In this document: positions 1-12,700 of the stretch, piece by piece
Position numbering within the stretch: position 1 is the first letter of the stretch
Layout of the letters: each line of letters begins with the position of its first letter
Assembly: GCF_030463535.1 (NCBI RefSeq)
Contig: NC_132888.1
Location: 23,959,269 to 24,023,268, forward strand
DNA from: Salminus brasiliensis
Lineage: Eukaryota > Chordata > Actinopteri > Characiformes > Bryconidae
Length of the DNA: 64,000 nucleotides
Reading direction: 5' to 3'
Notes under the pieces: model-generated
The model's database searches: none
What the model was told of the DNA's origin: nothing
What the model saw: the letters and a program-made list of their open reading frames with translations, nothing else
Position numbers and translations under genes: made by a program

Positions 1-2
1 GG

Positions 3-85
3 TCTGTTCTGATTGGCTACCCAATAGAGTGTTGGGTCCCAAAAGCAAAGTTAAAAAAATAAAAAAAAATAAATACATTTTAAAA

Positions 86-145
<60 letters not shown>

Positions 146-761
146 TATATAATATAATATAATATATATTTTTTATCATATGGACCCAACCCAGTGTTTA
201 CCATCTTACAACAGACACTGCAGGCATTGAAGGTATTCTCTGGCCGAGTCCCACAGAGTGCATTTTATAGTTCAAATTCAGACACCATGTTCATTCTTTT
301 CTTTCCTAAGAGTTTGATATTGTTTGATATTTGGTATTATCAAATTTCACAAATTTGAAATGCTGAAGGATTTTGCAGACATTTGTTACCTGCCTTACGT
401 TGTTCTTCATACACTGTTACAGTGCTGTAGGTTGCGAGTGACCTTCTCAGCTCAGCTGAGCCCATCCAGGTCAACAGGTTCAAGCTAGAGGAGCGAGGCG
501 AGATGTAATACACACAGGACAGCGCAGGAGAGCAGAAGATGAAACTGGCTTAGAGCACATGATGCTATTAGTCGTCTAAATAACGTCTAAGCAATCGCTC
601 TGCTAGAACTTTAGGCTCGGTGCTGAGTCACGGACACATCAAAGGTCTGGAGATTTTGGGCAGAATCCAACTTCATCAGACATTTTTTTTTGTTATAGCT
701 GACACACAAAGCCAATATGTCTTTAACCCTGACTGATTCACATAGCCTGCCTCTATAATTG
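3..761. repeat. Distal copy of the duplicated dhrs11 3'-flanking segment
   Basis: This stretch matches 4919-5636 almost base for base at an offset of about 4.9 kb in direct orientation, except that the (AT)n run is much longer here. It begins inside the shared block at the window edge and ends abruptly near 761, after which the sequence jumps to material matching the start of dhrs11 exon 5. It therefore marks the downstream end of the partial tandem duplication. No gene is recognised in it. Confidence 0.85.
90..141. repeat. (TA)n microsatellite
   Basis: About 26 uninterrupted TA dinucleotides inside the distal duplicated flank. The equivalent site in the other copy, near 5009-5020, has only a handful of units, so the tract expanded or contracted after the duplication. 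Confidence 0.9.
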
Positions 762-939
762 CCTCTATATTAACTAAATTGGAGTACACTGCCAAAGAAA
801 GAAAAGCTAAACATCAGGATTTTTAATCTACACTTATTACTGATGACCTACAGATAGCCAAGCTTCCACACTGGCATGTACAGCAAGTGTTTACAACTAC
901 TTATCTAGATATTCCACACTAATAGTCAGTGCTGGAAGT

Positions 940-1440
940 ATGGGGGGGTACACCCTTATTTGCCCATTAAACAAAATTTTAACTTGGCCACTTCAAGACC
1001 TTAATTTTGTTTCTTTTGAGCCATTCAGAGGTGGGCTTGCTTGTGGGATTGGGCCATTATCCTGCTGCATAACCCAACTGTTCCCCTTGGGTTCCATTAC
1101 TTATGACAAGTCCTCCAGGTCCTGCAGAAGCAAAGCAGACCCTGATCTTTACACCACCACCACCACCACCACCAGTGTGACTGTTGGTATGATGTTCTTA
1201 TGATACTGTTTTTTTAGCTTTACACCAGATGTAACAAGACTTCCAAATGTTCCACTTTTGACTCAGTCTATAGAATATTACCCTAAATGTCTTGTTCTTT
1301 TGGCAAATATGTCAGAATATGAGGCTAAGATGAGCCTAAGCTGGTTTGTGCCTTGAGAATTTTTGGTAGGTTGGCCACTCCTGGAACGGTTCACCACTAC
1401 CATTCTTTAAACAGGTTTGGCAGTAATCATGCCTGGGTGT
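940..1440. mobile_element. Fragment of a dispersed DNA-transposon-like repeat in the duplicated block
   Basis: This block has no counterpart in the functional dhrs11 introns, although the sequence on either side does, so it arrived after the duplication. Phrases such as 'actgttggtatgatgttctt' and 'ccagatgtaacaagacttcc' are of a kind often seen in interspersed fish repeats. No intact reading frame or clear termini were seen. Class assignment is tentative. Confidence 0.4.
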
Positions 1441-2880
1441 GGATAGTGAAATTGAATCCGGTCGTCAACTGAATTTGGTTAACTGGTCGATTTATCGATT
1501 ATCTGAAACTCTTTTAATGTGACAAAAAGGCAAAAATAGAAAGTACTTTTCATACTTTGAGTACTACAAATACTTTTTACATAATCACAGCACCACTGAA
1601 GTGTTACACATTACTGTACAAGGGAAACAGCTCTAAATATACCTGAGGGCTTGACCTTACTGTTGCACGTATATGGCTCTTGGCGTCCCGTAGTTCCTGT
1701 CGCAGGCCTTCTGTGAGAGCGGTCACGGCATACTTGGTGGAGCTGTAGAAGTGCACGTCGGCAAAGTGCACCACCCGGTGTCCACTCATGCTAAAGCACA
1801 ATGACAATCTTCAAGCTCTGGGGAGATGAGACTACTGATGTAGAACTGTAAGCAGCATGTGACCACATTTCCATACCTGTTGATGTTGATGATGTGGCCA
1901 TCGTCAACATTTCTCTCTTTCATGGACTGATACGCTTCACGAGTGCAGACTGACAGCGCGACTACGATTTTTTCCTCTTATACTGAGATGTATGCATGTT
2001 TGCCATATTTCTAGCCATACTTCAACTTTTTGTATTAATAAAAGCAAAAGATCAGCGATACTGACTCTTATGAACTATTGGAATTATAAACACTGCAAGA
2101 AAATCAGAGGATTGCCAGTTTACTCGATTGAAATATCGAATTCCTTAGAGGGTATAGAGGGTATATAGAGGGTATAATGTGTAGAGCTGGGTATTGAAAT
2201 TCAATAATTATAGAATATTATATAATAGTATACGTTGTTTTAGCACTGTAACAAGAACACTGTAATTACTTTTTGTAAATAATTAAGGAGATGAAGAGAT
2301 TGTAGCCCGGGTTAGCATTTAGCCTAGCACCCGCTCCCTTTCACAGGTTTAGCTTTCTTTGCGTCATACAGTGCTTTTCCTTCTGATGTGTGGCTAGTTC
2401 CAGTTTAATTTCAAAGGATCCAGACGTTGGAGACGAGAGATGGTCATGTGATGTGCTGCTCTCCAGTGTTATAAGCAGTAAAAACATCATATTCTCTCAA
2501 AGTGACCACGGACAGTACAGCAGCTTTCACTATAGTGGGCTGGGTGAATGGGAATTGGCCTGCTCGGTTTTTTTCTTTTCAATGAGGAGACAAACAGTGT
2601 TTGAGGTTTACGGTACCCCGGTCTTATCAGCGTTGATGGGCCAGTAAGACTGCTTGTTCCAAAATCTAGACTGGCTGGCTGTCTGAAATACATTCCACAT
2701 CTCCTGCTGTTAACATCAGCAATTCTTGATCAGTCTGTAATCTGCTGCAGTCAGTAAATATGCCTGCACCTCCACTCATGTGCTGCTAGATCTTGATAAG
2801 TACTTTAGTGTGGCTATATGGAAACTTCATTGTGTAAAAAAAAAATATATAATAATAATAATATAATATAATATATATAT

Positions 2881-3024
2881 ATAAGAATGCCATCACTGTG
2901 AAGCATGGTGATGGATGTTCCTCTCAGTGGCCTTGGAAATCTCATCAGGACACATGACATCATGGATTTTAGACCCAAAGCCCCACTGAACCTCAACGGA
3001 ATCTATGAACTGAACTAAGGAGGT
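2881..3024. repeat. Transposase-derived fragment, copy in the duplicated block
   Basis: About 140 bp match 9962-10113 almost perfectly. The wording 'actgtgaagcatggtgatgg' resembles the TVKHGGG region of Tc1-type transposases, so the fragment was probably in dhrs11 intron 1 before the duplication. It has no open frame of useful length. Confidence 0.5.
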
Positions 3025-3789
3025 GAATCAGAGAACCAGAGGCTGAATAAGCCCCTCCACCAAAACAAGCCTAGAATTGGTCCTGGGTGTGGACTTATGT
3101 ATTTGGGACAAATAAAAAACCAGCGGGAAATAATTCACAAGTGAATCAACTGCCAACATGGCCAGGTAAGTCCAACCTAGCAACTTCAGCCTAATTGATA
3201 AAATCATCAGTCATTACAGGACCTAGAAGAAACCTTCGCTGTCGAATAAACATTAACTGTGAAAGAGCTACCTGTAGGTCCAGTAATGGCATTTTAGGAT
3301 TGTTGGAGACGTCTTTACACGTCTTGTGGTCTGCTCTTGGGCTTAACTCACTAGAATGGCCTGACCTGGCCATGTTGGCTGTTGTTTCATACGTAAATTA
3401 ATTTGCAGAGAGTGGAGAGGCTGATTTCTAATTGTGAGATCTTTTAAAAAACCCTTCCCAGACTCCTCTGCATCTAACTTTCTCCTCACAAGAAAATTAC
3501 ATCTGTTTTCATAACCTTTCCCAAATAATTTTTAAAAGGCATTTCTTCGGTTGTATGTGTTTAGTTACACCACCTCCATCTCCCAATATTGTCCAAATGA
3601 CAATGACATGTCTATATGAATAAATGTGATTAAAAAGGCAAATGTTTTCATGGGGTGTCCTAACATTTTCACAGGAAAACCAAACGTCTCTCTCCTTCTT
3701 GATTCTGAAGGTCACAAGATCCCTATATGGGCAGAAATAGGCTCTTTGCCAAACAATCTTTGACAGAAGTTATGAAGCTGGTTACTTAA

Positions 3790-4215
3790 TAACTACAGTT
3801 GTCCAAATGTATGTGGACACTAAGTTGCACCCATTGCTGACACAGATGTGCAAATGCACACACAGAGCTTGTCTAGTCCCTGTAGAGACATACTACCAGT
3901 ATATTAGGACTCTCTGGAGCAGATAAACATGAAGATATTGGCACCATGCCTAATGCCAGACATGAGCTAGAGGGGTATACAGAAAAGCTGTCTTCTTTGG
4001 AATGATGGATGGTGCTCCATACAATACTTGTGGGATAAGCTGGCGTGGTCATCACTCAACATCCCGACCTCACTAACGCTTACGGATGCATGCAACCAAA
4101 TCCTCACAGCAATGCTCCAATGCCTAATAGTAAGGCTTCTTTGGACAGTAGAGACCGTTACCCCAACAAATTCAGGATACACATCAGGATATACATATTG
4201 TATGTGGACATATCG
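3790..4215 (+). mobile_element. Family B dispersed element (GTCCACAAACATTTGG type)
   Basis: Non-autonomous repeat beginning with a 'tgtccaaatgtatgtggaca' end. It then shows the family's ordered landmarks: 'gacacagatgtgcaaatgca', 'cttgtctagtccctgtagag', 'gatggtgctcca' and 'cctcacagcaatgctccaa'. Further copies in this window lie near 19012-19488, 20330-20530, 30094-30400, 32490-33005 and 60280-60480, in both orientations. Confidence 0.7.
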
Positions 4216-4918
4216 TAGATCTCGCACCTCTATAAGAGAAACAGGTCAGTGGTCAGGGACACCGCTCTCTCTCTCTCTCTCTCTCACCTCTATCTTGTCC
4301 ACGCTTCTGGTGCAGCCCACCACCTTCATGCCATGCTGAACCAGCGCCTTCACCAGAGCCACCCTGCCCTTCCAGCGCTCCATGATAACCGTGTGAAAAA
4401 ACTGTGAGAAGACAGTCCCAAATTAAATAAATTACATAAACTTGTGAATAAACAAATGATCTGCACAAAGGCAAATGAACAACCAGCAAACCACCGTGTG
4501 AATCCACTGACCAAAACTGCAGGAGGTCAAATTTCGAGCTCTTCTGTGACAAAACATCTATGGCTTCAGAAGGCCCCCCACAGTACATATTTCCTTCCAC
4601 ACAAACTAGTTTGATCACATGACCACGGAAGTAGGGGGCAGTATCATCTAACTGTGACAATACGATTGCCCAATACCACGTTCTAGCTCTTTAATTGGAT
4701 TTCAAGAAATTACATTTAAAATATAGTGATTAACTCATTTTCAGCCTCTTTCGCCCCAAATTCAATCACCAATCTGTGACTGGAATCATTACCTGATGAG
4801 ACAAAACAGTCATTAAGGCATGGCATGGCCGCCATCAGATTCCTGAGGAGGCAGCGACTGCAAAAGACCTGCAGCAAGCTTTGGTGGCAGCAGGCACTGA
4901 GGTTTCAGTTTCCGTTTT

Positions 4919-5636
4919 TCTGTTCTGATTGGCTACCCAATAGAGTGTTGGGTCCCAAAAGCAAAGTTAAAAAAATAAAAAAAAATAAATACATTTTAAA
5001 AATGTATATATATATATTAAATATATAATATAATATAATATATATTTTTTTTATCATATGGACCCAACCCAGTGTTTACCATCTTACAACAGACACTGCA
5101 GGCATTGAAGGTATTCTCTGGCCGAGTCCCACAGAGTGCATTTTTATAGTTCAAATTCAGACACCATGTTCATTCTTTTCTTTCCTAAGAGTTTGATATT
5201 GTTTGATATTTGGTATTATCAAATTTCACAAATTTGAAATGCTGAAGGATTTTGCAGACATTTGTTACCTGCCTTACGTTGTTCTTCATACACTGTTACA
5301 GTGCTGTAGGTTGCGAGTGACCTTCTCAGCTCAGCTGAGCCCATCCAGGTCAACAGGTTCAAGCTAGAGGAGCGAGGCGAGATGTAATACACACAGGACA
5401 GCGCAGGAGAGCAGAAGATGAAACTGGCTTAGAGCACATGATGCTATTAATCGTCTGGATAACGTCTGAGCAATTGCTCTGCTAGAACTTTAGGCTCGGT
5501 GCTGAGTCACGGACACATCAAAGGTCTGGAGATTTTGGACAGAATCCAGAATCCAATTGTATTTTTGTTATAGCTGACACATAAAGCCAATATGTCTTTA
5601 ACCTGGATTGATTCACACAGCCTGCCTCTATAATTG
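4919..5636. repeat. Proximal copy of the duplicated dhrs11 3'-flanking segment
   Basis: Original 3' flank of dhrs11, about 1.1 kb beyond its stop codon, and the partner of 3-761. The two copies differ by scattered substitutions, a short insertion and the length of the (TA)n tract. Past 5636 the proximal copy continues into unique sequence with a minus-strand AATAAA near 5800-5805, a possible dhrs11 polyadenylation signal. Confidence 0.85.
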
Positions 5637-6768
5637 AGCCTTGGTCACTTTTAAGTCCTGTTTTATGTGGTATTCCTCTACTTTTACTGCATCAACCCCT
5701 TGGAAGACTGTGTTGGGGGAACCGGAAGCTGCCTTACATTTTTGTTTGCCAATCATGTCAACATAAAATGACTGCAATGGCTTCAATGAACATAAGTGCT
5801 TTATTTCAAAAGAAAATATGAATAAAATCATTCATTCATTTTAGACTGAAGGTGCATTTTTAAAAAAAATATTATTATTATTATTATTATATATTTCTGA
5901 CAGTTTTCTAGACATAAATCTCAGAATAAAAGTGAAGCTGTATACTTTTTAATGTACCTTTCAACAGTTTGAAATGACTTACATTACATTACCAAAGTGC
6001 ACAACTTATAATGTACTAGGCATATTCAAAAATTATAACTAGTCACCAAAAAGTGTTTTGGGTGTGTTATTAAAAACTTGGATTGTAACTTACTATTTAC
6101 TGAACTTGTAATAAGTTGCCTGTCCCCAGACTGCAAATCTATGTTGTGGGGTTTAGTGTGTATGTGTAGTTATTATGTTTATAAAAGTGCACTTTTTCCT
6201 ATAGTACACATTTTTACTAATCATAGATTAGACTGACTCTACAAAATGAGCAGTAATTAAATTACAGCATACAAAAAAAACCTAAACAGCATTAATTAGC
6301 ATAACACCGATTGCTGATGCCACCTTGTAAAGAGGTAAACCCCAAGATTTGATTACCACTTTTCAAATAATCTGAATGTTCAATTATTTTAACTTCATTC
6401 TTGATGATTTACAGCATTATCTCTAGAGCTCGTCACTCTGAACATTTAAAATGTCCTAATAATGATTTAAAAGCACTGAAATTCCTGTGCACTGACTGTA
6501 TACGCTGATCAAGCATTGAAATCAAGCATTTACATTTACATTTAGGCATTAAGCAGACGCTTCTCCAGAGCGACTTACAAAAGTGCTTTGCTATTTACTC
6601 AAGAAAAACCTCAACTAGTTTGAATAGGCGGTTTTCATATTAAAGAAATAAACCTCATGTCAAGCTTTCAAACAGAAGTGTACTTCAATAGTTTCAAGGC
6701 CAGAGCTTTAGTCCTCGTCGTCCTGCAGTTTAAACATCTTACATGACGAATACTTTCGGATCCGTCTA
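5637..6768. other. dhrs11 3' flank and probable 3'UTR
   Basis: AT-rich sequence downstream of the dhrs11 stop codon. It contains (TAT)n near 5868-5890 and a dispersed repeat at 6531-6583 (motif 'cagacgcttctccagagcga'), a very common interspersed motif in fish genomes. No further coding exon is recognised. Confidence 0.5.
6531..6583 (+). repeat. Dispersed repeat with AGCAGACGCT...CCAGAGCGACTTAC core
   Basis: Short (CATTTA)n leader followed by the core shared with 26731-26790 and, on the opposite strand, 23055-23085. This core recurs throughout teleost genomes as the end of non-autonomous elements. Confidence 0.7.
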
Positions 6769-9700
6769 TTAAGACACTTGTTCCACAGCCCTCATCTGTA
6801 TATCCCCAATCTACAGAAAGAGAGAAAGAAAGATCAATCAGCTTTGGCCAGAACTGAGAAGGCAATGACCTTATTTCGTAATCCTCATTATAACATAGAG
6901 CAGAAAACTAGGTGAAGAGTCTTCACAAGATAGTTTTGGACTAAATCCAGCTCCATAAACATGCTTGCCTGTATGTGTGGAGGAGCACTCAGGGCATACA
7001 CCACGGCACTGGCTACATCCTCTGCTTGAAGACACTAAAAGACAAACAGCAGAATGTATACTACTGACACTTGATTATATAAACATGATCATAAATTAAA
7101 AAAATTTAGAGGATATAGCATTTTAACAGAAGGTATATAATCGTCACTGTCCTGCAAAAACCTTGTAGCGTCATTTCTGATATTTTTTACTTGTTGGCAT
7201 AATGTGAATCTGGCAGTTGTTCTTTACACAGTATCCAAATAGAATAGATGTGGTCAATAGAAATGCTCCAAAATGACCTGGAAAAATCTTTACACACTGA
7301 ACTACTCAGTATATATGTATAAATGTAAAGATTGTAGACATATAATGTTTTTGTGACAGTGATTATATACACACATATTCCCTTTTCTTTTACCTTTATA
7401 CTTTGGTACGCTGCAGCAGCTCTCCCTGGGTTGTCACTATGCAGCCGGTAAGCAAATTCTGTCTCCACTAGACCAGGAGAAATACACTGCCAAAGAAAGA
7501 AGCGCTAAACATCAGGACTTTTAAACTACACTTATTACTGATGACCTACAGATAGCCTTTTACAGCAAGTCTGTATTAGCACTAGCACTATACAGTGCAC
7601 TCTAAGGGATCTCCATCTAAACCCCCTCTAGTTTAAACTTTACACAAATAAACAACACACTGCGACTGTATGTACTGTTTTGTTTGAAACTAAGGGCCCT
7701 ATTTTAGTGACCTTTGCTATCGCACCAACGGGAAACGTGCAATAAACCAATCGGCGCGTCACTTGCCATTCCCTTTAAGAGCCAGGTGTGGTCTGACTTC
7801 GGCAGATTGCTATTCAAAGGTGCAAAGCTGGGGTGTATGTGTGTTGGGTTGCACGCGCCTGTGTTGACAACTCACTGCCAAGATAGCAATGAACGTCTGA
7901 CTGAATGTTGATGCACCGTTGCTATAGACTGTTGGTGGGATGCAGGATAGCAATGAGCATCGTGTCGCGTCTTGCGCTGGGTGTAAGATAGAACCCTCAG
8001 TTCTATCTAATCAGTCTGTTTCTACAGTAGATGAGAACTGTCGATGTTGGCTTGCTCACTGGGGGTCTTTTAATGTCTTTAAATGTTAGATTTTTGTGTA
8101 AAGCTGCTTAGTTGTAAAATTTGTAGCTATACAAATAAATTTGACTCGACTTGACTTCGAACTAACAAGTCTGCAGTTTGAGGGCTTGACCTTACTGTTG
8201 CACGTATATGGCTCTTGGCGTCCCGTAGTTCCTGTCGCAGGCCTTCTGTGAGAGCGGTCACAGCATACTTGGTGGAACTGTAGAAGTGCACGTCGGCAAA
8301 GTGCACCACCCGGTGTCCACTCATGCTAAAGCACAATGACAATCTTCAAGCTCTGGGGAGATGAGACTACTGATGTAGAACTGTAAGCAGCATGTGACCA
8401 CATTTCCATACCTGTTGATGTTGATGATGTGGCCATCGTCAACATTTCTCTCTTTCATGGACTGATACGCTTCACGAGTGCAGACTGACAGCGCGACTAC
8501 GTTCACCTGGAAAACGAAGACCAGTTTTAACTCTGAACACCAGTAAATACAGAGATTTAGGCAAACAAAAATGTATCATAATTCAACTTATGAACAGTAT
8601 ATTAGTTATAATAACAACAACAACTGAGATTATAAACACTGCAGGCAAATATACAGTTTACCAGTTTTTAATGACGGGAATGTCTGATTTTCTTAGAGGG
8701 TTGAGCGAGTATGGCTGGGAATCAAAATTCAGTACTTCATTACCTTAGCACTTTCATTCCTAAAGGTGCCATACAATGTATTTATTTAGTATTTTAAACT
8801 GTTCTTTAATTTATAAATATAATTTTATAATATTATTTTCTTTATTTGTGGGCTCATTAAATTACAACTCAGCTCTAACTGACTGTCTTGTAGCATGTGA
8901 CCATGTAGCATAGCATAGATGTTTTAACATAACCAGATAGACCAGATAGTCTTTCTGTCCTCTCGGTGCACGGTCTGATTGTAGCTAGCTTAGCTTAGCT
9001 GCCCCGAGTTTGAGTATCACAGCTTTCCTTAAAGAAATTCTTTCGCTAGTGGTCCTGGGGTTTGTAAATGGGGGGTGTAAATAAAATCAGCTTGGAACTG
9101 GCCCATTTTACAGCCCTGTTTTGGGCAGGCCGGATTTTCTTATCAATGAGGAGACAAACAGTGTTTGAGATTCATGGTACGCTGCTTCCACGTACCAAAC
9201 TCTTATTAGTGACCCATGCCAAGGACAATACTGTGGCTATGTGAAAAAGTACCCTGGAATGGAATGGTCTTATCAGTGTCAGTAAGACTGCCTGTTCGGT
9301 CTGCAATCTGCTCCAGTCAAAAAAATATATACCTGCACCTCCACTCAGGTCAGGTTTAAGCCACACAAAAAAAGAAGTTACTGAACAGTAACTTTCAGGA
9401 AACTGTATCAAAGGCAAGACAGTAGTACTTAGTGTGGCTGTGTGGAAACTTCACTGTATGGAAAAAAAAAAAAACTGTTCATAAACAATACAAAAAAAGA
9501 AAACACTTCCAGTGACAAAATAACAGAAACAACACTGTGGTACTACTTATAAACAACACTACTTACGTCAATCATGGTTCTCCAGCTACTGGTTTTGCCG
9601 CTCAACAAAGGCTCTGGTAGGGCTAAACCAGCATTGTTGATGCACACATCAATGCCCTTGTGTGAGGATTTGATTGTGGAGAACATGGTTAAAATCTCCT

Positions 9701-12700
9701 CCTCGACAGACAGGTCACATTTGTACGGAATCAGAGTGCCGCTGAATCCGGACCGAGCACATTCTGCTGCCAGTTTCTGGAAAAGGGCAGAAAACTCAAG
9801 ATAAAAGCCTCTGAAGAGTTTGTGGCTATAATAAATGCAATTATATCACTTCGATTGACTGACTTTTATTGACTGAAGCACCTGGAGATCATTAAATATC
9901 ACTGGAACTTACACTAACATCAGATCTATTGGTGGATGATTTGGTGGACTTGGTGTCAAATATAAAAGAATGCCATCACTGTGAAGCATGGTGATGGATG
10001 TTCCTTTCAGTGGCCTTGGAAATCTCATCAGGACACATGACATCATGGATTTTAGACCCAAAGCCCCACTGAACCTCAACGGAATCTATGAACTGAACTA
10101 AGGAGGTGAATCAAAGGACCAAGCACTCTGAAGGACCTGGAGAAGTTTACCATTGCTGAATATCAGCATTAGAGAAGATTCAATGCTCTTACCCTGTCAA
10201 AGGGAGGGTTAAAAAAATCGGGCCGAACTCATGCTGGAGTGCAATAGGTGATACTATGCGAGCTCAAGCTGACAGACATTTCTCCACAATTTTTTTCGCT
10301 CATCTCTATCAAATAGCTCAAAAGAAAAAGTACAAACAGCTAGAAACACAGCAGAATATTAAACATATTAAATATGTGAACAATATCCATCCACATGTCC
10401 TCTCCTTCTGGATCCTGAAGGTCACAAGATCCCTTTTATAGTCGGAAACAGACTGCCTTTCTGCCAATCTTTGGCCTCAATTAGGTAGTGCAACACCATG
10501 CAGCAGGTGAGAGGCAGCTGGTTATTTAGTAACTACACTTACGTTTGTACAGCCAGTATCGTATGAATGCAGTGCTATCCAGCAGTTGTGCAATAAGCCA
10601 GGGTCATTTCAAGGTAACACTTTATGGCAATCAATGCAATATAAAAAAAATAAACCCTCTGCATGAGACCAGAGTCCTTTACAGTGGTGCTAATTGCCAT
10701 CTTTACTGACACACTACTATCCACCACATTACTACTTCCATTGCTTGTATGTATTTTATATTCATTTTTACATATATTTTTATATATTTATGTATATTTT
10801 ATTTATTTAAGTACTGCTGTCTGGGTAAAACTGGGTCCTTGGGTACCACAATTTCGTTCCACCCCATGTACCACATGTGATGCGAATGACAATAAAGTCT
10901 CCTTGAATCCTTGAATCCTTGAGTAGCATCTTTACATTCCCATTGATACAGGAGGTGTAGTATCCAATTTATCTCCAACATCCAATAATTTAACCGATGC
11001 TGATACTGATTTATAAAAGCAGACTAAGGGCCTTATTTTAGCGATCTTTAGGCGAGTCGTCAAGCTTGATTTAGGGTGTGTCGGTGTGTCTTTGCTATCG
11101 TAACGATGGGAAAAGTTTGCCTTGGGCGGCTTGAAACGAGCAAAAGTCATGTATCAAGTCTCTTAATGAATCATGGGTGTGTTTTGGGCGTAATGTGCAG
11201 TAATAAACCAATCAGCGCATCACTTGCCATTCCCTTTAAGAGCCAGGTGTGGTCTGACTTTGGCAGATTTCTATTTCAATGTACACGCGCTGGGCACGTG
11301 CCTGTGATGACAACTCAGCAACGAAAGTCTGACTGTTGACGTCTCCCTAGTTTGTTTTCAGTCAGTGGAGCTCCTGACTGTTTTCCCTTGCCAAGATAGT
11401 AATACACCAAAAATTGGCCTGAACACCCCTCATCACGCCTCATCACGCCCATTGGCGTAGATATATTCACAAGCAGCGTTGTTGTTTAAACGACGCAGGA
11501 GGAAGGCGTGAAAATACGGGGTGTAAGATAGCAATTTTTGTAGAGGGTCACTATCCTCCAAAACGTATGATCTGAGCCTCGGTAAGCTGGAACACAGCCT
11601 GTGCTATGGCGTTTAGCCTGCAAGCTAACTTGTCTAAGCTGAGCTAGCTGGCTATAAGTCCAAACACAGCAGGACTGGTCTCGTCTGGCCCGGCTCGGCT
11701 TCACTCTCACGTCAACACTTGAGTCTGTAGCTCAGCGGTTAGTCAACAGCAGCTACACTGAGCTGTCTGGTGCTAGCTCAGTAGCTAGCTCAGCAAATGC
11801 TAGCTTAGCGAGTTAGCTACAGATCAGAAACCATGGAGAAATAATAAAAAAAAAAAATTATATATCTTTAGCTTTATGTCCTTTTAACAGCAGGCGCTCG
11901 GTCCGGTCGGCCATCCAGCTCCCCTCTCCTGATGCAGATCACTTCAACGTTTGCAGATGTTGTCAGACGGACAGTTTAACATTCATTGAATGATTGATTG
12001 ATTTTTAGTGCAGTGTTCACTTAGTTTTTCACCCTGTCAGCAAACTGAACTCTGTATTTGATCAGGGCGAGACTGTGTGGAAGCTACGTAAACACAGGCC
12101 CATCTGCGCTAAGACTTCAGGTACAGGTAATATTTTGAGACAATCTGATGGTATGGAAAAAAGGTTGATACGACCCAACCCTACTTCCAAATGCAGTAAA
12201 ATTAAAAAACTAATTATAAACATCCTTCCAGAGTTGATATAAATATGCCAATATTCAACCTAATTAAGAAAGGACAAGTACAAGCCAACGAAATGCAGCA
12301 GCTTCTGAACAGAGGCTGAATTTATAAAGCTTTCTTAAGGACAGGACAAAACAAAACAACAATATTAGAGTTTAGTAGAATGTTTTAACCCCTGAAAAGG
12401 CCTAGAGACCCCCGAATGTGCAGCTTTACAAACTACTTTCACCAGAAAAGAGCCCCCCAATTTGTACAGAGGTCTCTGTAGTTACTGAATAGGACTTAGG
12501 ACCGTACTGTGTAATAAGCCTTTAGTGTTAAGAGGTTAAATGTAACTCTTCAAAAAACAAACAAACAAAAAATAGTTAGAAAGTTCTTAAAAGAAAGTCT
12601 TCATTTGTTTGTTTGTTTGTTTTTGTCTGTGCTCATACTGAATATGGTTTTCCTTATAGCCTTTTACGCTGCATTTTACAGCTAAGCATAAATGACACGG

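Larger units (their letters stand above)
1661..4383 (-). pseudogene. dhrs11: Partial tandem duplicate of dhrs11 (exons 1, 3 and 4 only)
   Basis: A direct duplicate of the neighbouring dhrs11 gene in which only parts survive. Pseudo-exon 4 (1661-1790) keeps both splice sites and differs from functional exon 4 by two silent changes; it encodes the YSSTK catalytic block. Pseudo-exon 3 (1877-1965) reads as identical up to its 5' end, where the first bases and the acceptor are replaced by unrelated sequence. Exon 2 is deleted, together with the flanking intron around 2850-2880. Exons 5-7 are deleted, leaving only the exon 5 acceptor near 783. Pseudo-exon 1 (4288-4383) has start codon and donor, but a 36-bp in-frame deletion removes the 12 codons holding the GASxGIG cofactor-binding turn. 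It cannot encode a working SDR. The near-identity of exons 3-4 implies a young duplication or gene conversion. Confidence 0.9.

Noticed and set aside
385-530. Minus-strand open stretch reading YYISPRSSSLNLLTWMGSAE, present in both duplicated flanks, with a possible donor near its end.
   Set aside because: No family recognised, no convincing acceptor and no neighbouring exon; both copies are identical only because of the duplication.
4253-4660. 135-codon minus-strand open frame.
   Set aside because: Reads through the duplicated dhrs11 exon 1 in the wrong frame; shadow.
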